Assembly (NCBI GenBank): GCA_003339415.1
Contig: PDHQ01000364.1
Coordinates: 1 to 31,679 of the forward strand
Direction of reading: 5' to 3'
DNA: 31,679 bases
From: Ophiocordyceps camponoti-saundersi (nom. inval.)
Taxonomy: Eukaryota; Ascomycota; Sordariomycetes; Hypocreales; Ophiocordycipitaceae
Shown in pieces: positions 1-11,450 of this stretch (the first letter of the stretch is position 1; each line of letters opens with the position of its first letter). Below the pieces are notes generated by a model. The model saw nothing but the letters and a program-made list of their open reading frames with translations. It was not told where the DNA came from and made no database searches. Made by a program: the position numbers and the translations under genes.

Positions 1-151
1 CCCCCCTTACGACGTCTATCTACTTATTTTTAGTGTCCTTTTTTTTTTACTTAAGACGTATTTTATTTTCCTTAAAATTCTGCGTTTGTAAACGGACTAG
101 AAAGCATATACTAGATATTCCTTTTCACTAAATTACGATCGATAAATAATA

Positions 152-1280
152 GCAAAGACTAGTATTCGGGGCTTATACCACCTATACCCGGTTTATTTAT
201 ATCGAAGTCCTATATAAGATATAGATATAATCTATATTACGGATAGTTTTCTTTAGTATACTCTCGAATATACGAAGAGGTATATTTAACGCTATAGGAC
301 GGCCTTCTTCCTATTAATATTCTTATTATTAATACCTATTAGCTCTATTTACCTATCTAACTAAGTATCTAAAAGGCATATATCTATATCTACTTCTAGT
401 TCCCTCCTATACGAAATTAAGCTACTTATCTTAGGCTTCCTTTCTACCTAGGACTTAATCTACTCGATATTATATATTAGCAAATACTTTAAAGCGCTAG
501 CTAAAACTCTTATAAATAAATAGATCGAGCTAGACGATATACGAAGCTCGAATATACGTTTATTATTCTTTAGTAGAATCCCGACTATCGAGGTATCTTA
601 CGATACCTCGCAGCCTCGTATTGCCGCCTAGCCACCTTCCTCGCATTTTCTCTCTCCTATACCTTTAGCTACGCCTACGAATTCCGCTACGTACGAAACC
701 CTCGAGCCTTATAACGATACTAATCTTAAGCGTACGAAGCTAATAGATTACTCTCTCGACGAGTAATCCTTTAAATAACGCCTAAATAGCGCGTCCCTCG
801 ATTTATTATCGCGGCTTAGTATAGATAAGGAAAAAATAAAGTATCTTCGGGAGACCGGTCCGTAGATAACTACGACTTTTAGCATAAAAATATTAATTAG
901 CTACTTTTAGCGTAACGGTTTCGTATAATCTGCGCTCCTAATATATACTTAGCTTATCGCAAGCTACGAACTAGGGAACCGAAATATAGCTTAATATATT
1001 CGAACTAAGGAGGGACTAAAAGCTTAAAATAGTCTATATTACCTATAAATTCTAATATCTATAGTATTAGACTATTATCGGAAGCGATGCCTAGTATACG
1101 TTACTATTATCACCTAGGTATATATTACCTTTCCGATTAGGAGGGAGACCCGGGCTACTCGAATATTATTCTTAATACCTCGACTAAATTTACTATATCT
1201 AGGGCTTTATATCGGCTATAGTATTACGAGGTTAGGTTACCTTACGATAGGCGGCGTGATAAGTTAACCGCCTATACTAA
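152..1280 (+). pseudogene. Unidentified coding relic, RIP-inactivated
   Basis: One plus-strand frame (codons starting at positions such as 242 and 581) can be read for about 370 codons. The in-frame stops seen are TAA or TAG, as expected from mutated Gln or Trp codons. The reading starts with a hydrophobic stretch near 290-340. A Ser/Pro/Thr-rich linker follows near 590-720, and then a charged, helix-like part that includes SIDKEKIKYLRETGP near 815-865. I recognise no family. Neither the true start nor the true end can be fixed, because ATG is destroyed by the same mutation process. It could be part of a transposon or of a duplicated host gene. The frame choice rests only on fewer stops and plausible composition, so it is tentative. 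Confidence 0.4.
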
Positions 1281-3101
1281 CGTAGCTCGGTTCGTCCTTA
1301 TCGGATATATAAGGAGCCTTCGATTATATAATACCGGGGGACTCTTACTACTACTCTAGGAACGATAAAGCAGCTTAGAATCCTTAAGCTACCTCTTATC
1401 TTTTTAATAAGATTATCACCCTTTACGTACTCGGCTAATATGCTAATTAAGGCGCTACCGCTAGTCGTAGAGGTTATTACGTTTAACGACTCTAAGCTTA
1501 CCGACTTAAACTTATAGGACGACTAGGTAATCCTCTCTGCTATTAAGTCGGGGCTTAAATATCTCTAGCGGAGGTATAGCGGTTCTTAAGCTCCGATTCG
1601 GATAGTTCTACCTTTTCCCCTTCTTCCTATTAAGTATCGGATACTTCCCGTCGAGAATCCGATAAATAACGAGCTCGAAGCGATATTAGTAAAGATACGA
1701 CGAATAGGGCTTAAGATATCCTATTAGAATTATATTAGTATTCCTAGTCCTAAATTCTATCTAGCTACCTTATTAGAATTCTATTAGCCTACCTTATCTC
1801 GGATTCTCTTAGCTTATATTATTAGAATTCTGCCAGCTTTCCTTATAGGTTTAGTTAATAACTATTAGTAACCTAATAAACTTAAGGTAACCTAGAGGCG
1901 ATAAGCCTATTCGATATTAAGGTCCCTTATATAGACTTTAGGTTACACGGTATAGAAGAAACGTAGCTTATCCCTATTCTATCGCTATTAGGCGGGGTTA
2001 ACTCCTTAGACTACGGATCGCCGATCGGACCTAAGATTACTAATAGAACGAAGAAGATATTATACCTACTATATATATATATTATATAGCTCGATACTCT
2101 AGCTAAGGCACTAAATAAGGTATCGGGCAATCTTAAGGTTTTAATAATCCTAATAAACTTTAGCGAGGACGAAATAGTACTTCCTTTAATTAAATAAGAT
2201 TAGGGACTCCCGCTACCCTAGAAACTATAGAAAAGCTTAGCGAGCTAGACCTATCTCTTATCTTTCCGATAGGATAATCGCCCTTAATATACTTAGCTAG
2301 TGCGATATCGAAAGCGCTACCTAAAGTTATAAAGGTTCTTACGTTTAACTACGGGATAATATATTACGACTTTAACTTATAGTAGAATAAGGCGGCAAAG
2401 CTTTCTATTATAAAGTCGGAAAAACGATAAGAAAAGCTGCAGCCTACGCTTATTTTATCGCCTTTAACCGGACTCGAATCCTCTTACTATAATTAGGAAC
2501 CTTAACTTAGTAAAGAAGATATATAAGGCCCGATATATATTATCTAGCTCGATACTCTAGCAAAGATATTAAACGGTATCTTAGTCGGTTTTCGGGCTCT
2601 TATAATACTTATAAACTTAGATAAAATCGAATATAAATTAATTATACGATATAAAGCGGGGATCTTAAATAATAGACTAGCTTAGAATACTCGAGCTGCC
2701 TCTTATCTTTCTAATAGGACTATTACTTATATAAGCCCTTATTATTTTAAATATATCTAGGGGTAACGGAGCACGATATTTATCTTAACGGACAATTATC
2801 GGATATATCTAGAAAAGAAATCCCTTTCCTCGTAACTAAGGGGGTATATTAGAAATAATAGGCTATATATATAGCTAAATAAACCGAAATACGAGTACCC
2901 TTTATAGTATATAAAATTTTAGCGTAGTAGTTAATGCCCCGTATAATCTATTAGAGGTCGAAGGCTTATAACGCCTAATTAATAACTTTACTTATTAGCT
3001 ATAATAGCTATAATACGCTTCTATTACGTATAATATAATTAATCCTTTACCTTATATAGCTTAGAAGTCAGCTTAGAAGCTTAAGGCCACTACCTTATAA
3101 A

Positions 3102-3412
3102 CTATACCGACTAGCTAAACTTAGATAAGATTAATCGATATTTAGACTAGAATAATTAGTTTATAGAGCCGACTCTATTTATATTAGTTTTCGACAATTA
3201 GCCTAATATAAAGAAACGAGCTAACCTTTTATTAAATAATAAGGATCGTCGTTATACGGATATCTTTAGCGCTAAGATTAATATTTATAATACTCGGTTA
3301 AGAATTAACCTCGCCTTTAGTTAAAATTATATAAGCTTTCCTTATTTTAAATATATATATAGGCAACGGAGCACGATATTTATCTTAACGGACGATTATC
3401 GGATATATTTAG
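3102..3412 (+). repeat. Direct repeat of about 310 bp, copy 1 (partner 3504-3812)
   Basis: The sequence from CTATACCGACTAGCT through ATCTTAACGGACGATTATC is repeated 402 bp downstream with few differences. A truncated third copy of its end lies at about 2735-2820. The offset is a multiple of three, and the plus strand reads through both copies with the same peptide, including KKRANLLLNNKDRRYTDIFS. The duplication therefore predates or accompanies an ancestral coding sequence. The protein is unidentified. Confidence 0.75.
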
Positions 3413-3503
3413 GGATTAAGCAGGCAACTAGTTAGAGATCGGAGTAGTTTGCTTTAAATTAGATTCTAAGTAACTTAATTATAAGATATTATTATTATAT
3501 AAA

Positions 3504-3812
3504 CTATACCGACTAGCTTAACCGGGATAAGATTAATCGATATTTAGACTAGGACGATTAGTCGAGAGAGCTGACCCCGTTTATATTAGTTTTCGATAAT
3601 TAGCCTAATATAAAAAAACGAGCTAACCTTTTATTAAATAATAAGGATCGTCGTTATACGGATATCTTTAGCGCTAAGATCTATATCTATAATACTCGGT
3701 CGAGAGTTAACCTCGCCTTTAGTTAAAAATATAAGAGCTTTCCTTATTTTAAATATATTTAGGGGTAACGGAGCACGATATTTATCTTAACGGACGATTA
3801 TCGGATATATCT
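3504..3812 (+). repeat. Direct repeat of about 310 bp, copy 2
   Basis: Second copy of the block at 3102-3412. The two are close to identical over the central 150 bp. Differences elsewhere include a few changes outside CpA context and short length differences in the A/T runs. The reading frame continues into the tail GGTAACGGAGCACGATATTTA, which also occurs near 2762 and, as GGCAACGG, near 3361. Confidence 0.75.
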
Positions 3813-4277
3813 AGAAAAGAAAAAGATAAATTAATTATATAAGATAAGGCGGGGATCTTAACGATAGACTAGCTTAGAATACTTAAGCTACCTATCGTCT
3901 TTCTAATACGTCTTTCTAATAGGACTATCGCTTTATATATACTCGGCTACTATAATAGGTAAGCTAGTACCGCTAGGCGTAAAGGTCGTTACACTTAATA
4001 ACGGTATAATATTAGGCTCTTACTACTCTAGGAACGATAGGCTAGGTTAAAAAAAAACGGAATAGCCTCTCTTCTTTATAATAGGACTATCGTATCCTAC
4101 GTACTTAGCTAATACGCCGGATAAGGCGCTGCCGCTACTATAGAGGTCCTTACGTCTAATAACGGGATTATTTAATACGACTAAAACCTATCGTAGGTTA
4201 GGGTAGTAATCCTCTCTATTATAGAGTCAGGGCTTAAATATCGCGACTAAATATATTATATTTCTTAATAAAATTAA

Positions 4278-5760
4278 AAGGAAATAAGCTTCCGATAAGG
4301 AGAGGACCGAGTTAATAAAAATATAAGACGGAACGGACGACATAATACGGATAGGGCAGCGTTATATAAGTTAGAATACTATCGTTATTATCTGCCGCTA
4401 GCCCGCCGCTATACTCTTAAAGATATAATAGTATATAGTATCGAAGGCGATATAGGCGCCGGAAGGTAGGGGGAAAGTTAGTGCGCAATATTCTTATAAC
4501 GTCCGTAGCGCGTAAAGGTGCGAAAAAGGGGAGAAAACGCAATACGTAATATCGCTAGTAACTTTAATAATAGACCGTAAGGGATAACGTAGCCGAAGAC
4601 TCTATAAGGGGGACTGCTAGAGAGATAGTATAGAAGGCAGTCGCGGAAGCGGTTTAAGAAATAACTAAGGACATAATAAGCAGCCTAGTAAGAGATATTA
4701 TACTTAGCTTTCCGTCCCGAGAGGTACCTGCGGCAGCTATCTACGCTTAACTTATCGTTACTAGGTATACTAAAGTCGCGGGGGGGGGACTTTTATATTA
4801 TTAAGGTGGCAAGGAGACGCTATACTTAATTAGATCGAAGTGCCGAGGCCTATCGCATAGGGTTAGATAGGCTTATCGATACTCGAATACTAGGGGGTCC
4901 TAAAAAGAGTATATTTCGCAATACCTCTTTATAACCCTACTAATATTACTATATAAATACCTATTCGAACGTATATATAAAGTAATAAATAAGGAATATA
5001 AAGAGTAGAGAGGGGAGTTATAAGATTAGGAGGATCTTATATAAAGAGTCCTTATAACTTAGGTAAGCCGTACGATAGCACGAGGCTATAGGGGCAGATA
5101 AGGCTACGAGGTATCGTAAGATAGCTTAAAATATAAGAAGCTATTAAATTTCTACGCAGAGCTAGAAAAAAAGAGAGCAAAGACGGCATAGATATTCCGG
5201 CAGTAAATCTACTACCTTATAGGCTATAGCTAGGGACGATAGGACGAAAGAGTTTACGGAAAACACTACTAGAGAAGTAGCCTAGAAGATAGTAACGGAG
5301 GCCGTTAAGTAAGAAGCGTATCTTCTTACTTATCTAAGAGGAAAGGTCTCGTAATATATATTTTCCTACGATCTTTTCTTACACCGCCGTAACTACCGAA
5401 GTCCCTAGTATTACCTACGCTATCTATAGTCCTCCGCTTCGGTATATCGCTTATACCTTTATTATAGACTAATATTCTAGGTTACTAAGTAGCAGGGGTA
5501 TAATAGTGATATTTTAACGCGTTATAGTAGAGGAGATCTCCGGTATGCCGGGGAGGGGCGTCGAGGTCGGGTACTCGGTATCTCGTGGCCGGGATATCTA
5601 TTATCCTATAGCTAATACTTTATAGAAGTTCCAGGAGTCCCTTAGACGGAATATCTATTACCCCGCGAAGGATACTTCGTAGAAGTATCGGACGCTTCGT
5701 TAGCGGAGTATCTATTACTCCGTAGTAGATAAATAGCTATATTACCTAATTCTAAAAGTT
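4278..5760 (+). pseudogene. Unidentified coding relic with internal 57-bp repeat
   Basis: The plus strand can be read with mostly TAG/TAA interruptions from about 4278. The segment near 4350-4430 has an uninterrupted, protein-like run that includes YKLEYYRYYLPLARRYTLKD. The middle (about 5000-5340) is rich in Lys, Arg, Glu and Gln. The end carries a 57-bp tandem repeat. No domain was recognised. The stretch may be more than one gene, and the frame is uncertain because the 57-bp repeat is also open in another frame. It is GC-richer around 5520-5720 than its surroundings. Confidence 0.35.
5590..5760 (+). repeat. 57-bp tandem repeat, two full copies plus a partial
   Basis: Units start at 5590, 5647 and 5704 with CGGGATATCTATTA, CGGAATATCTATTA and CGGAGTATCTATTA. 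The period of 57 bp equals 19 codons, so any frame is preserved from unit to unit. One frame gives repeats starting R-D/N/S-I-Y-Y. This looks like a repeat of a low-complexity protein segment inside the surrounding relic. Confidence 0.7.
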
Positions 5761-5769
5761 AGCTTTAAA

Positions 5770-6259
5770 ACGCTAGAAATTAAGGAAAATATAAGGGGAC
5801 CTAGATATAGGTAGTAAAGCTCGGTTAATTATATAGAAATAAAGGTTTTAAGCTATCTATCTATAGCTAAAGTATAAGAGTCGCACTTATATAACTAAGA
5901 TAGGTGATATAGGATATGCCTGCTATTAGTTATTTCGGTACTTCGTAGATATATCCGTTATATTCTAGATAAGTTATTCTATAGCTATACTTTATAATTT
6001 TATAATACTTACGCTATCTCTACGTAAATCGAAAGATAATAAAGGTTATACCTTGCAGGGATAAACCTATCTATAAGGCGATAAAAATATATATTAAAAG
6101 AGGGAGTAGAGTAGATATTAGCTATATAGATATATAATAATAATTATATATATATATATAAAGACCGCACGGCTATTATATATATGCAAAACTAGCTACT
6201 AAATTAGTTAATTAATAGCGATTATATAATATATTATATAATTATATATATATAAGTAA
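5770..6259. other. AT-rich spacer without recognisable gene
   Basis: This stretch contains alternating TA microsatellites around 6123-6260 and no readable frame I could support. It separates the relic at 4278-5760 from the spliced relic that begins near 6260. Confidence 0.5.
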
Positions 6260-7518
6260 GGTAGAAAGCTTAGCACCGAAAGATAGTATAAAAAAATTTC
6301 TTCCTTAGTTAAGTATTATAAAGAGCATATCCTCTTAGCCTATATACGGAAAACTAAGTTATATACGTAAGTAACGTTTACGGCGCCGAGTAGTAGACGT
6401 ATAATACGATAAGAGGAATATCTAGACTAGTAGGAGATAAACCTTAAGAGAATAGGCATCGAAACGAGAAGTATCCGTTATAATTTCCCTCTTTAAGACT
6501 TAACTAATAAGTTATAGGAGAGGCAATACTTAAGAATACTTATTACTATCTGCAATATAAACGAGCCCGGTATTAACGATCGATAGCGTAAGGCGAAGGA
6601 CCTTACGAATATAGCGGATATCGTGCGTCGGAAGGTAAAAAAAGGCGAAATAAACGTATTATTAAGTCTTACGTAGAAGTATCGCACCGATATACTAATA
6701 GAGAAAATAACGATATACTTCGAGGTAAGTTTTACTTTATATATTTATTAGTATATTAATTAATCGGGTTAAAGTTCCACGTATGCCTTAAATTTTAGGT
6801 AAAAGGCGGCGCAAATATTAGGTATATAGATATCCCGATATATACGGAAATCGCGTTCCGTATAAAGACGCTAGAGGATACCGATACGACGACTAAAAAG
6901 AATATATAGAGTACTACGCCCGTAGATTTCTTCTACGCCCGGTTTCTTAGCATAGACGCGTATAAAAAAATAGCCGTTTACTTAACCTATCCTCGGATAA
7001 CGTATATACTAATAGAGATAGTATACCTATAAGGGTATTTTATTAAATAGCTTATCGAGTCCCGCCGCCCGGAGTACGCTAAGGCACTTATCGTTATAAT
7101 ATTTAGGAAACGTAACCCTCGGATATGCTTCGGCTATATACGAATATAGATAATAATAGTTACTACTTATAAAGAATATATACTATTCCCGTTTTACGAA
7201 TATATATCGATACGAGGCGTTTCGGGAGGGTTATGCGTAAACTATATCTAGAATAATATAAAGATATCGATATATAGTTAGAGGAAATTTAGGGGTTTAA
7301 TATAAGAAGAGGCGGAGGTAAAAAATATAACGGTAGTATTCCTAGGGTCTAAGAGATAAGAAGGGGGGGTAAGCGAAGAGTTAGAAAACTATATATACGA
7401 AGAGGTTACGCTGAGAATCGTAAAAGATATACCGAACCCTTTCGCTAAGAAGGATAACGCTAGTATTAAAAAAGGAGGGGAGGAAGATATTACGGACTAT
7501 ATTATAGTAGTAATTTAA
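6260..7518 (+). pseudogene. Two-exon relic with DUF3716-like Cys cluster
   Basis: Exon 1 is read from about 6260 to 6724 and exon 2 from 6799 to the TAA at 7516-7518. Splicing the 74-nt intron joins the two frames exactly. Interruptions are TAA/TAG only. Exon 2 near 7126-7260 carries a cluster that begins C-F-G-Y. After a run with Y-K-E-Y it reaches R-G-V-S-G-G-L-C-V-N-Y (Cys codons at 7126 and 7234), and nearby Tyr codons sit where Cys (TGC to TAC) would be expected. This resembles the C-x2-C ... G-x-C-x-N-C pattern of the fungal domain DUF3716, whose function is unknown. The C-terminal tail is acidic and ends in a Lys/Glu-rich segment. Family assignment is tentative. The gene structure is well supported by the intron. 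The original start is not identifiable. Confidence 0.6.
6725..6798 (+). other. Fossil spliceosomal intron, 74 nt
   Basis: The donor GTAAGT directly follows a GAG codon at 6722-6724. The acceptor TTTTAG ends at 6798. Branch-like TTAATTAAT lies near 6757-6765. Length and signals are typical of filamentous ascomycetes. Removing it links two long coding-like frames in phase (codons starting at 6722 and 6799). Confidence 0.7.
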
Positions 7519-8144
7519 ATATAAGTATATTTTATTTTCCTTAGTAATAAGAAGAAATATAGTAATATACTTAATACTTCGGCGATAGCGGCTATCGTAA
7601 TATAACCGCCTTTATAACTCTTATATATAAGAGTATTTAGAAATCGAGCGAGCTTAAAAACTAATACGTGCGTATCCTATATAACTTAGTTCCCGATTAT
7701 TTCTTATCTTTATCTAGACTTATTCTTTTTAGGCGTATCTATAAGTATCTGAAAATTACTATATAAGGAGATAAAAGGGTTAGTAACCGTAGCGTAACCG
7801 TAAGGGGCGTAAGTCCCTATATTATTAAAGTGTTCGAATAGTAGAAGAAGAGATATTAAGATATAAGAGTATAAGCTATATAGTAATTCTATATATAGGA
7901 AAGGATAAGAAACCGGTTTTCCACGAAGATAATAATAATAAGAGGGAATTATAGGTGCTATTTTATTAGAGTAAAATATTATTATAGAGGGTATTTAAAT
8001 AAGTAATTTCTTATAGGGAAATATTAGACGCGAGGCAAAGTTATAATTATAAACGAGAGTCTTTTTTTTTTACTATAAGTTATTACTAAAACCTAGCTTA
8101 AGATTTACGGACTCTTAAGTATCTAAAAGAGATTTTTAGAGGCC
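7519..8144. other. Stretch without assigned gene
   Basis: Mostly AT-rich sequence with a run of ten Ts near 8049-8058. I see scattered coding-like fragments on the plus strand but no frame that can be followed with confidence, and no repeat shared with the rest of the window. Confidence 0.4.
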
Positions 8145-8375
8145 CTAGTAGTTTAAGTTCTCGGCACTTAATTAAATAGTTCTCGACTTCTTTTCTCTTT
8201 CTTCTCTTATCTCTATATAGAAAACCGACTCCTTGTTATTCTCCCTATAGAGAATTACTATCTAGCTTTTCCCCCTATAGCTAGAGATCCCCCCTTATGT
8301 TAGTTAAAGACTTTAGTTACCTAAAAAGTTACGCCCCTTAGGTATCTACTGCGCTTACTTAGGGTATCCTTCTTT
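8145..8375 (+). repeat. Dispersed repeat of about 220 bp, copy A
   Basis: The block runs from a variant of ACTTAATTAAATA through TATAGAGAATTACTAT and CTATAGCTAGAGATC to CTTAGGGTATC. Related copies in the same orientation lie at about 12440-12655 and 17470-17690. Length, pyrimidine-rich first half and dispersed distribution suggest a solo LTR or a small non-autonomous element. No target-site duplication could be recognised after mutation. Confidence 0.6.
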
Positions 8376-8649
8376 CCCCGCCAAACTACCTTTACTTCTA
8401 ATTATTTTATTAGCGAAGTCCGTAAGCGGCTTAAATATACGTTAAATCTATCTAATATTATAATACTATATATTTCGTAGCGTAGATTAATAGAAACCTT
8501 TAGGTAGACTATAGTTACGATATATAATTAGTATAATTTTAGCTTAGGTAAACTTATTATATTTAAAAGGATAAAGATTATATTAAAGAGAATAATATAA
8601 ATAACTAGATTAAAAATAAATATTTAAAATGCGTTTAGTACTTAATACT

Positions 8650-9470
8650 AATATATATACTCTATAACCGATAATCTAAATCCGGGATACTTAAGGATAA
8701 AAGACGTAAATACCTTAGGTATCTTAGGTATTATAGATAAACCGTAAGCTATATGCCGAGCTATTTTATCGCGAAGTTTAGATTTTCCTTTAGGCTATTT
8801 AGTCTATACCTTAGTAAGAAGTTATAGGATAGAATACGGATCCTTGCTATTAAGATAACGATATAGATAATAGCAGATTTGCTCCCTGGCGTAGGTTTAT
8901 ATAGGCCTAGCGTTAGTCTTTAAGGCTAACTCGTAGACGCGAAGATAAAATAAAATATTAGGTAGTTTATAATAGTTATCGTCGACTATAACGCTACCTC
9001 TTTTAGAGGTAAAAGATAGGTTACGGCTAGCTAGAGAAAGGTAATAGGTTTCGTAGTTATCTATACTATAAGAAGTAGTGTAAATAGCTTAGAGGAAGCA
9101 GGAAAGAATAGAGGGTTACTCTTCTAATAAGTTAAGAGTAATTATAAGGTCGGTTAACGTATTCTTATAGAATATAGTGTTAGTTTTCTAAATAATATAT
9201 ATATATATATATAGGAAGATATAACGGGAAAGGAATTATAAGAATAATAGTATTATATTAATAGTACCTTATTATAGGCAGCGCGGAAGAAGGCCAGCCT
9301 ATCGTATAAAATAACGCGATAAACTCTAAATATTCGATTACGATAAATAATAGCGAGATCGGAATATTCAGATTAGAGGGGGATATATCGGTTCCTTAGT
9401 AAACGTTTATAACGATTATTATTTTATTTATTCGGAATTAGGGGGAATAGAAACCTCGACGATAGTATAG
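8650..9470 (-). pseudogene. BTB/POZ-domain protein relic, copy 1
   Basis: On the minus strand a frame can be followed from about 9470 down to at least 8650, perhaps to 8300, with TAA/TAG interruptions at former Gln codons. Near 9362-9278 it reads S-D-L-A-I-I-Y-R-N-R-I-F-R-V-Y-R-V-I-L, the start of a fungal BTB/POZ fold (SDL, then F-x-V-H-R in the family). About 60 codons later comes the L-E-E-Q-P / A-I-Y-T-T-S-Y-S region, matching the segment before the BTB 'LxYLYTGxY' helix. The block YLRVYELALKT (8913-8946) fits the V-Y-x-L-A-D-K segment of that family. BTB domains mediate dimerisation and protein contacts, and fungal genomes carry large families of them. A hydrophobic stretch follows near 8560-8640. 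The paralogue lies at 10650-11450. TM-like or longer C-terminal parts are uncertain. Confidence 0.72.
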
Positions 9471-9479
9471 GCTATATAG

Positions 9480-10640
9480 CAGGCATTTTTTTTTTATTTA
9501 TTTTTAGTTATAAGAAAATTAAAATAGGAGAGTAATAAAACGAGAAACTAAGAAGAGTAGATAATAATATAAAATAAAAGGGAAGAAGGATATAGATATA
9601 CTATATAATAGTATATTAATATATATATAATATATATATAATATATTAGAGGGAAGTGTTAATAAAAGGTGAAAAAATACGGGTAGATTTTAATATATTT
9701 TAATAACCTAATAAAATAATATTATCGTAAATTATAAAGTTTTATAAGGAGTACGTAATACTATTAATATAAGAGGGAATTAATATAGAGCGGGTACCGC
9801 TAGGTCGTTTATTATTATAGCCTAGAAATACGTTAAGTAAACGATAATATTAGTATTTAGCACTATAAATAAAGACTCTAAGCTAATAAGAAAGAAAGAA
9901 AAGGAGAAAAACTCTCGTAGGCGAAGTCCTAGTAAAATATATAAAGAAACGTGCTAGTAGAGATAGGAGAGGCCCCGAGAGGGCATAGTGAAAACTAAAA
10001 TCTTAGTAGAGAAGCGGTTACCTTCCTTAGCGGTTACTATTAAGGTTCTTCACGATAAGATTCCTAGACGTTACGTAATAGAGATATCTTAAATTAACGT
10101 AATAAGATATTACGTGATTATAGTTTATATAATTATATAGCGCTAGTTATTATATATACGCGAGTATTAGCGCTATCCCTTATCCCCCTTTCGATAACGC
10201 GTAGATAATATCGAACGGCAAGTAATAAGCTTTTATAGTGCGTGATAGTTTAGCCCTATTTAACCGAGCGATATTAACTAATAAAATTAGTTAGATAGAC
10301 TAGAACGACCGATTTAAACCGTTAACGTGTACGACGAGTACGATAATATAGCTAGTAGTGCTACTTTCTTAATACCGTCTTACCCGCGCGGGCTATATAC
10401 TTTAAAGTTTAGAGTATAAGTTACTAAGGCTAAAATAATATATATATTTATAAGTATCGGACGTAGATATATTAATAACCGCCGTAATAATATCTAAACG
10501 GTAGTTATAACTTAAAAGTAAACTAGTAATAATTAACTATTTTTCTTTACGTAGGTTTATTATAAGGTATAATATATATAATATATAATAAATAACTATA
10601 AAGATTATTATATAAAAGAAACTATAAAGAAAGTTACCCT
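9480..10640. other. Spacer between BTB relics, no gene assigned
   Basis: It starts with a T-run at 9487-9495, and a comparable T-run lies just beyond the second BTB relic at 11460-11470. Long TA-rich runs fill 9595-9650. The part from 9950 to 10340 keeps somewhat more TG/CA (for example GGGCATAGTGAAAAC at 9983) and could be less mutated unique sequence. I could not follow a convincing coding frame on either strand. Confidence 0.4.
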
Positions 10641-10649
10641 CTCTTAAAC

Positions 10650-11450
10650 TTAAGTATATACTTTAGAAGCGAAAGTATTAATTTAGGATACTTAAGCATA
10701 AATAACTTATATAAGTCGGGTATTTTTTTCTTCCTAGATAGTATAAAAGCAATAGCCTTAGATATTTTATTACGAAGTCGAGACTCTCCTCGCGACTATT
10801 TAGTCTATACTTAAGTAAGAAGCTATAAAATAATATAAGAATTTATACCGTAAAAGTGCTCTATTATCTATTAGCAGGTATACTTAATAGCTAAGAGCTA
10901 GACACGAGAGGACCTAGTCTTAAGAGCTAGCTCGTAGACGCGAAGATAGAGGAATATATCATATAGCTTAGTATCGCTAGCGTAAGGAATAACGTTATCT
11001 CTTTTAAAATTAAATAATAGGTTGCAACTAGCTAGCGAAAGGCAGTAGGTTTCGTAATCTTCTTTACTATATTAATTTATATAAGTAGCTTATAGGAGGC
11101 ACTAAAGAATTAAAGGTTACTCTTCTAATAGGTTAATAGTATTATCCGGGTAACGTAGCGGATCCTTATAGTATATAGAGTTAGTCGTTATATTATATAT
11201 ATATCGAAAGTCTAGAAGAAGAGGGATATAAAAATATTAATAAGAAAAAATACCTTATTATAAAGATTACGAGGAAATATTAGGTTATTAAATAATATAA
11301 CGCGATAAACTTAGAAGATACGCTCGCGATAGAGAATAGTAAGATTAGAATATTTAGGGTTAAAGAATATATATCGGTGCTTTATTTTTCGTAATATGTT
11401 ATAAGTATCTTTATCTGATAGAGACGGGGAGGAGTATCGAGGTAACGGTC
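10650..11450 (-). pseudogene. BTB/POZ-domain protein relic, copy 2
   Basis: Minus-strand frame with TAA/TAG breaks, parallel to the relic at 8650-9470. Shared peptide blocks are NLLEE (at 11134-11120), YETY.LSLAS (near 11060), YLRVYELALKT (10915-10950) and LLT.VQTK with a basic R/K/S tail (10835-10770). Order and spacing of these blocks match copy 1. The N-terminal BTB segment (about 11365-11277) is more damaged than in copy 1, so the domain call depends on homology to that copy. The two copies are clearly related over about 820 bp but well diverged, consistent with RIP acting on both after a duplication. The start is not identifiable. The frame end lies near 10650. Confidence 0.62.

Larger units (their letters stand above)
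1380..4255. repeat. Diverged repeat family, five copies over 2.9 kb
   Basis: A block that begins with a variant of CCTCTTATCTTTCTAATAG recurs near 1390, 2250, 2703, 3890 and 4065. In the longer copies it is followed by similar sequence for 100-170 bp, including the shared piece ATTACGTTTAAC or its variants (1479, 2340, 3985, 4150). The copies near 1390 and 4065 also share a downstream piece, GTAATCCTCTCT, ending in GGGCTTAAATAT. Spacing is irregular (about 860, 450, 1190 and 175 bp). The copies may represent a repeated protein module, since several can be read on the plus strand with only TAA/TAG breaks. The minus strand is also readable, so the coding strand is undecided. No known family was recognised. 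Confidence 0.55.

Noticed and set aside
6493..6687. Minus-strand open frame of 64 codons.
   Set aside because: Antisense to exon 1 of the spliced relic. RIP on a coding strand often opens the opposite strand by removing TGA and CA-based stops.
8890..9190. Plus-strand reading through the BTB region also looks protein-like and is shared by both copies.
   Set aside because: The minus-strand reading has recognisable BTB blocks and fewer stops, so the plus-strand similarity is a shadow of the same homology.
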